A program made the position numbers and the translations under genes. Below, piece by piece: positions 57,351 to 64,000 of a stretch of DNA of 64,000 nt (position 1 is its first letter; every line of letters begins with the position of its first letter). Below the pieces are notes generated by a model. That model was not told the origin of the DNA, searched no databases, and worked only from the letters and a program-made list of their open reading frames with translations. Origin of the DNA: Nematostella vectensis (taxonomy: Eukaryota > Cnidaria > Anthozoa > Actiniaria > Edwardsiidae); assembly GCF_932526225.1 (NCBI RefSeq), contig NC_064045.1, positions 14,068,442 to 14,132,441 of the forward strand, read 5' to 3'.

Positions 57351-59036
57351 TCATAGATCAATATTCTCATCAACAGTAGACACCTTGTTCCGTCCTCCCC
57401 TCTTATTGACTCCTGTCCTGTCTAATTCGTGTTCGGTACTTGCCCCTTTATCGCCAACACTTCTTTTCCAGAAGCAAATGAGTCGTGCCATTTCGCGGCC
57501 AATCCGGTTACTGCTGAGACCGTATATTAATGGGTTTGCAGCAGAGTTCAAGGAAACCATGGCAACGGAGGCCGGGTATGCGATGTTTCCCGCGACCATT
57601 TCAGGCGCGAAAGCAGAGAGGACAAATATGGTCAATTCCGGAAGCCAGCAAACTGCATATAGGGCGCTAACGGACAGCGCCAATTTAGTTGCTCGTTTCC
57701 GCTGCTTTCTATGTCTTTCTGCATTACGGACAATTTGGGTTACATTTTGATCAAACCATATGGAATAAACCACTTTAGAATATAACAGAATCATCGTCAA
57801 ACTTGGAAAAATCCCAACTGCGAAAAATGACATCGCGGCGTAGATTCTAAAGGAGTATTCTGTTTCCCATGCCATGTCACAAGAGTCGAACTTCTCGTTG
57901 TAGAATTTCGTCTTGAATCCACTGCAATTCCATACTAGTGCCCAGACCCAACATCCCACCACTACGACCTTCAGGCGCCTTTTGATGAGAGACGAGCCGT
58001 AGCTGTGCGGCCTTGTGGTAGCGTAGTATCGTTCAATCGCAATAGCAATGAGAAAAGCCGCCGACGCATAACCCGCCACCCATGCAAACGTCTCGCCCGT
58101 GATAAAGACGCACAACAGATCTCCAGCTTCACCTCATAGATAAAGAAAGAACATTAAAGGCGAGAAAAAATGAAATGGAAACTGCATGTTATTTTCCATA
58201 TCAAACTATCTAATGCGCCATTATCACTGCTGAATTTTGATAATTCTAGCTAAGCTACTAAAATATTCTATAGCCTATCTGAAGCGAAAAATGTTGGATT
58301 TGAGGTCCGAAAAATGGCAAAGACCAGACCAAAAGCAACGGTTTTAGGGGGCTTTATACAGGCGCGTACCCAGGATTGGCCTGGGGGGGGGGGGGGAGTG
58401 CGCAGTCATAGGTATCATATGGAAAAAGCGAAAGTACTTGAAGGTTCCTTAATAAGAAATGACCCACTTTTGCCGCCAAGAGGGGGGGGGGGGGGGAGTG
58501 CGCAGTCATAGGTATCATATGGAAAAAGCGAAAGTACTTGAAGGTTCCTTAATAAGAAATGACCCACTTTTGCCGCCAAGAGGGGGGGGGGGGAGTGCGC
58601 AGTCATAGGTATCATATGGAAAAAGCATAGTATTTGAAGATTGTACGCTTACGCGCCTGCGTTACAAATTTCTTCAAAATTTGTCTTGGTGGTGGTGGTA
58701 GCGCACGTTGAACTATACAACGAATTACAAAATGCGTCAATTATAACAAAGTTTGATCATCATTATCGAGTGCCTAATTTATTACAATTTGCGTTGGATA
58801 ATTATTTCCACTTTACCTGAAGGATGCGTAAAGGCATCCCGGAACACGAAGGAGGGACTGAAAAACACGAGTAATATCATATCGGATATGGCCAAGTTCA
58901 CGAGGAGATAGTTCATGGAAGTCCGCGTAGACTTGTTCAGCATGACCACCAAACAGACGAGAAGGTTGCCGAGAGTACCGAACAGGATGACCACAGAGAA
59001 CGCGACTTTGAGCACGATTTGGCCCGGAGACAGCAT
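57351..59036 (-). CDS. Rhodopsin-class (class A) GPCR
   Basis: Two minus-strand exons, 58817-59036 and 57351-58132, give 333 residues. Seven membrane spans can be placed. TM1 has GN24 and TM2 has NLAISD with Asp52. Cys81 at the start of TM3 should pair with the Cys in the second outer loop (FDSCDMAWE). IERYY (106-110) replaces the DRY box. TM6 has CWLP and TM7 NSAANPLIYG, the NPxxY motif. The N-terminus before TM1 is very short. The overall look is that of a peptide or amine-like receptor, but the ligand cannot be told from sequence. A poly(A) signal AATAAA lies at 57157-57162. The 684 bp intron contains a duplicated transposon fragment. Confidence 0.92.
58345..58670. mobile_element. MITE with internal ~116 bp duplication
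   Basis: CAGGCGCGTA at about 58,361 and its reverse complement TACGCGCCTG at about 58,651 act as terminal inverted repeats. Inside, a unit made of a long G run, GTGCGCAGTCATAGGTATCA, a TACTTGAAGGTTCCTTAAT stretch and a GACCCACTTTTGCCGCC end is repeated two and a half times. It is in the GPCR intron, and shorter relatives are at 16.5, 27.0 and 33.2 kb. Confidence 0.65.
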
Positions 59037-59076
59037 GGTACAACTGCAAAGAATGTTAGGAAAACATGAGATAAAC

Positions 59077-59316
59077 TACCGTAAAATTCAGATAATAAGC
59101 CCCGGGGCTTATACTTTTCAAAGGCCCTTTTTTGTTCAAAGAATGTAAATTGCTTTTATACAGCCCTCAGAATATAACCCCCCGGGGGCTATATCCTGGG
59201 GTTGGGGCTTATTATTGGAGGGATTTTTATGTTAAAAAGATGGGGGGCTTATATTCGGGGGGGGGGGGGCTTATACACGGGGGGGGGGGGGCTTATTATA
59301 AAAAATTTACGGTAGC
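59077..59316. mobile_element. MITE (CTACCGTAAA ends)
   Basis: CTACCGTAAAATT at the left and AATTTACGGTAG at the right are inverted copies. ATAATAAGCCCC is shared just inside both ends. Long G runs lie within. It sits about 40 bp upstream of the GPCR start codon, so it may touch that promoter. Confidence 0.7.
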
Positions 59317-59631
59317 CTGCTCAACAGGCACTAGTTGCGTGAAAGACGGAAAAGCCGAGCTTAGTTAGCCGAAACTGGAATACCGACTTAGTTGCGCGGA
59401 AAAACGGAGCCGATATTTTTTTGACTGGCAGTTTGTTTAATGAGACTTTGAATTTTGGCGGTGATTAATCGATATAATAGCGAGCATTTTGGTGCCTTGA
59501 CCGGGCGCTATGTCCGGTATGGAGCCTTTTCCGTGAGATTTCCCGGGTGCTTTTTCGAGAGCCTGTTTCGCAGACTAGAGATGAAGGACAGAAGGAACTG
59601 AAGTGTGCTGTATCTATTAAGCCCCGTGAAA

Positions 59632-59876
59632 ACAGCGCCAGCACCAGCCAGTATTGCTAACAGTCCGCTGTGCTCGGTAGACTACAAGACAAAGCGAATG
59701 CTGTCGAACTGCTGTTTTCAGCATCTCCCAACACGGTGTCCCAAACAGCGCCAGTATCAGCCAGTATTGCTGACAGTCCGCTATGCTCGGTAGACTACAA
59801 GACAAAGGGAATGCTGGCGAACTGCTGTTTTCAACATCTCCCAACACGGTGTCTCAAACAGCGCCAGTATTATAGG
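59632..59876. repeat. ~116 bp tandem repeat, 2.1 copies
   Basis: The unit beginning AACAGCGCCAG and containing AGCCAGTATTGCT, CAGTCCGCT and CTCGGTAGACTACAAGACAA occurs twice, and a third copy breaks off after its first 15 bases. Confidence 0.85.
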
Positions 59877-59879
59877 GCT

Positions 59880-62790
59880 GAGTTAGCATGAAAGACTGAA
59901 TGTTTTCAAAACAAAAATGTTTGATATGTCAGTTGTATAATTACGAAGCTAACACGTATTCCCCATGCCTTTGGTAGAAACAGCTCTAAAAAGAGAGTCG
60001 TTTGACTGGCAGGCCTGCGCATATCTCCCTGCCCACAACATATGAAGAAAACGTTGTCGTTTTGAGGGACTGGTACCGAGGAATCTTAGTTTTTTTTTCA
60101 GATACTTTCTCCATTGATCCATTGACCAAAGATGGTCACAGTCACTGTTTTTCTCTTCTGATTACAAGTCATAATGTTTACGAAGCACCTGCGGTACGGC
60201 AACCTTAAAAATAACAAGAATCATGCAGTTTTTCCAAATAAGGAATATATTAGTTTCCTTACCCATGCGTCTATGGGCTGCGTGGCGACCTTTTATTATG
60301 GGACCTTTAGGTTTCCCGAGCGTCCGCAAAAGCCTGGCGACGAATTTTAGCATGTTTCCCCATGATGGCCAAAAAAATAATACCGATAGTTGTGAAGATG
60401 TTCTTTTTTCTGTTGCTGTTGATTTTGCTTTTTTTTCGCACAAAATATCATTCCCCGCCACCTCTTTTTTTTTCTATCTGACCCGTCAAAAGAGCAGGTG
60501 TTTATTTGTGGTAATTTTTGCCTGGTTCCATTGACATTCTCTACTTCAAGTTTATGAAAAACCATTCCGGTTCCAAACGTTTGAGTAAACAAATGTGAAA
60601 AAGAAATAGTTTTAAAATATAGATTTGACACTCAGTCGAATTGAAACCATAATGTATCTTTGTATCTTAGACTGTAAGATAAATTATACAAATAATATTT
60701 GTTTGGCAAGATGCACCCTAATTACCTTAAAATTTGAACTTTCATATAAAACAATTATGGCAATTTTGTACGTTGTATCCTAGATGTTTAATTATTATTA
60801 TTATTATTAATAGTCTCAACTTTACATATGCGAAACACATTTATTTCCATAAAGATAATATGTTAAAATGCAAAAAAATATCAAGAAATCATAGCTACCT
60901 TATCTTGCTCTGTTATAAATTATAAAGGGCATTTCACAGCCAGAATTATCTTAAATTCTTATTGCTTGAAATTTTCAAAGAGTAATGAAAAACAATGTTG
61001 AAAAGCGTTATTGTTAACTCGACGCTATTTACCCACTGCAATGACAAGTGAATCAGCCCTAGGTGGTATCTTCGCTACCACAGAGACGAAAATTCATTTA
61101 CAATATATAAATAACCCCCTTTCTGATACTCTTCCATTCAATTTCTGGCCAAAATTTCGTACAGTACATCATAACACACCATTTGAATTAAAAATAAGAT
61201 AAAATAAACGTATATTATTTGCATGCAACGTTGATGAAAGACATTTTTCATTTTAGTAGCCAAAAAACTTTTTGTCGCTATTTCTCAAAAAAAAGATAAT
61301 CGATTAGCTCCAAACCTGGAATTGAGCATTTGTTAATGTTATCAGGTTCAAATAACTTTCTATTGTAACAAAACAAAGTAATGTTTGAAATAGAAATAAT
61401 CAGAATCTTAATGTTTGTTGAAAAGGCGTAAAAAGCAGACAGAATCAATGTTAACTTGTTTCCCGAGAAATATTGATATTTAGCTCTTGAAAAAGATGTT
61501 ATCTGGCCATCAGATAAATGTAAAGATAAGGAATGCTGAATGCTGAATACCAGAAAATACTTGAAAAGACGGATTATTTTACCTTAAAAATATATGAAAT
61601 CTTTGGAGATGTGCTTTCCTTGACTTCGTTTATCAACGCCTCGAGGGCTGGTTTCATTTGAAATAATAATAACCCTTTATTGGCTTTGTAAATATATTTG
61701 ATTGGACCTTGCCCAACTGACTTTTCTGTGATTGGTTGATATTATTCATTGCCTGGTGCGATTATTATCAAAAGGAATAATTGAAGTTAAATATACAGTG
61801 TGCTGAATGCGTAAATGTTTAAAATCTAAATGGAAATATTGAATTCCTCTTTAAACACCATATGGTAGACACTGCCAATTTAAATTACGATGTGCACAAT
61901 GTTTATGGGTACCTTTCTAATAAATAATTAATTGCCGCAATTACTATTCCAGTGTTATTGAAAAGGTGCCTTGGAAATTATATTAGCTTAAACAAAAGAA
62001 ATGCTGCAAAGAATTTGTGCGCGCACTAAAGCAAAACTCTCTAAAAACACGAGAATGAAAAGAGAAAAAAAAATTGAGCTTGTTCATGACATGAAAACGA
62101 TGAAAAAAGACCATACATCCAAACAGGCGCTGAATCATCGTATGGCAGCTAAAGCTTTACGGCTAGGCTTGAGATTTCGGCTCCAACACCGCTATCTAGC
62201 GAACTGTGTAACACACAGGTACCGAGGCACCCGCGCATTAATGGGGAGGCAATAACCAGGTTCCCAGCCCTGTCTTATAGTCGGTTACGCCACGCACAGG
62301 GCTGTGACGTAGGGTGAGAAATATCGAGTTCTATTTATGCCCCTAGAATGTCTTGGGTCTTGTTCAGTCCCAGCAGCAGTGATGTAACGCACGTGCTCAT
62401 GGTCTCTCTTTTGTAACTCAATAAAAATAATAAAACACGTTACGTTACAGTTAGCCCGGGCTCACGGCGAGTGTAGAAAGTCTATTACAGAGTTTGTATG
62501 AGCGAATTGAGCTTGTTGCAAGTCTTGTTGCAATATTTCTGACTAGAAAATAAAAATAGTAGTTTGAAGGTGTGCATTTCTAACCTGATGCTGCCATTCT
62601 AAGCTGTTTTAGCCAATGCCGATTCTTCTGACATGGTAAACTCCCACAGCCGCCAAATTCAAACATGCTCCACGACCGATCGCTTCAAAATCCAACCTCG
62701 CAAGGCAAATCAAACAACACAGAATTATAACACACATATTTATTATCCCAGTCATACCTTCAATCGGCTACTCGTCCCCAGAAAAAAAAT
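59880..62790. other. Intergenic, no gene recognised
   Basis: AT-rich DNA with only short chance frames. An 84-codon frame at 62001-62255 is very basic and ends in a dispersed repeat (GCGCATTAATGGGGAGGCAA, related to 42.9 kb), so I do not call it. No tRNA or other RNA gene seen. Confidence 0.4.
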
Positions 62791-62814
62791 ATGTATATCG
62801 TACTAGTACCTACC

Positions 62815-63190
62815 TACCCACCCACACCTACCTACCTACCTACCTACCTACCTACCTACCTACCTACCTACCTACCTACCTACCTACCTACCTACCTACC
62901 TACCTACCTACCTACCTACCTACCTACCTACCTACCTACCTACCCACCACCCACCTACCTACCTACCTACCTACCTACCTACCTACCTACCTACCTACCT
63001 ACCTACCTACACCTACCTACCTACCTACCTACCTACCTACCTACCTACCTACCTACCTACCTACCCACACCTACCTACCTACCTACCTACCTACCTACCT
63101 ACCTACCTACCACCTACCTACCTACCTACCTACCTACCCACCCACACCTACCTACCTACCTACCTACCTACCTACCTACCTACCTACCTC
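62815..63190. repeat. (CTAC)n microsatellite
   Basis: About 370 bp of CTAC tetramer with a handful of CCA and CA interruptions. It is read as (PTYL)n by composition. Confidence 0.97.
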
Positions 63191-63443
63191 ACCTCTGCGA
63201 CCTCTCTCAAACAGTGCAGGATTGAGCCCTGAAGTGGGATATTATAACATTTCCCTTATCTTTAGTGATACTTTTTCACACAACCCATACAAGGTGCTAT
63301 TATAGCCATCTCTCATCTAACTTGTAGCTCATGAAAAAGCGGTAAAACGGGTCAATCTTCCATTAGAGTTAGTTTTAAATACACGTTATTATTACAAATT
63401 ATTTACGCTTGTTTGAGGTATCTTTAAGGGGGTAAATTCATGC

Positions 63444-63735
63444 CTTACCACGCCCATTTTAGTATCTTTTAGGGTTAAAATATAACCAGACCACGCCCAC
63501 TTTAGTATCCTTCAGGGTTAAAATATAACCAGACCACGCCCATTTTAGTATGTTTTAGGGTTAAAATATAACCAGACCACGCCCATTTTAGTATGTTTTA
63601 GGGTTAAAATATAACAAGACGACGAACACTTTAGTATCTTCTAGGGTTAAAATATAACCAGATCACGCCCATTTTAGTATCTTTTAGGGTTTAAATATAA
63701 CCAGACCACGCCCACTTTAGTATATTTTAGGGTTG
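63444..63735. repeat. 43 bp minisatellite
   Basis: Six to seven units combining ACCACGCCCATTTTAGTAT and TTTTAGGGTTAAAATATAACC. Flanking DNA at 63,220 and 63,860 shares GATTGAGCCCTGAAG, suggesting a larger duplicated frame around it. Confidence 0.9.
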
Positions 63736-64000
63736 TTTGAAAAAAAAAATCCCGACGATAATCCCCGTCCGTTTTATATCGGAGTACACCCCCCCCCCCC
63801 CCTTGGGCCATCTCTCTCACTATTTTAAAGTCTTGTAGTATTTCACATTTAGAAAAGATGATTGAGCCCTGAAGAGGAAGGAAAGTCTACTATAATACAC
63901 TTCTCCTTGTATTTTATGTCATTCTATGGCACACTATGGCCCGTCTCCCAGTCCCACGGACCGCGTTACGCAGCTCTCTCATCTTTCAGCAATAGATCGC

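Noticed and set aside
62001-62255. Basic 84-codon frame
   Set aside because: Its 3' half is a dispersed repeat also found near 42.9 kb, and there is no homology I know.

Overview
The window is animal nuclear DNA. Its genes are split by GT-AG introns, it is full of minisatellites and small inverted-repeat elements, and its proteins are metazoan. An ApeC-Sushi-transmembrane receptor, a fringe glycosyltransferase, THG1, a Njmu-R1/C17orf75 orthologue, a rhodopsin-class GPCR and intron-nested ADP-ribosyltransferase-like genes together suggest a cnidarian, probably an anthozoan such as a sea anemone or coral. The species is inferred from gene content and repeat style; I could not search any database.

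Layout. 1.1-17.6 kb (minus): a 13-exon C17orf75-like gene (395 codons, phases consistent throughout). Two of its introns each hold a ~4.7 kb minisatellite (21 bp and 26 bp units), one intron is a U12-type AT-AC intron, and its stop codon lies in an in-frame 54 bp repeat. 17.6-33.9 kb (plus): THG1 (tRNA-His guanylyltransferase), head to head with the previous gene across 183 bp. Its 12.4 kb last intron contains a ~6 kb tandem duplication carrying two kinds of intronless ADP-ribosyltransferase-like genes. The downstream copies are intact, while the upstream long copy is a pseudogene. 35.0-41.9 kb (minus): a complete nine-exon fringe gene with intronic minisatellites. 43.8-47.6 kb: 10.6 apparently identical 355 bp units, each with a type I hammerhead ribozyme on the minus strand, the whole array flanked by a 10 bp target-site duplication. 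This is a retrozyme-type element and the most striking item in the window. 50.3-56.6 kb (plus): an ApeC-Sushi-TM receptor, first exon not found, whose TM-exon end and splice donor have been amplified in tandem. 57.4-59.0 kb (minus): a two-exon class A GPCR. 59-64 kb: mostly non-coding, with a CTAC microsatellite and a 43 bp minisatellite.

The genes do not form one pathway. C17orf75 (vesicle tethering) and THG1 (tRNA maturation) probably share a bidirectional promoter. The ART-like genes and the ApeC receptor could be immune or self-defence genes, but that is inference. The huge open reading frames inside the minisatellites are artefacts of repeat period and composition, not proteins.
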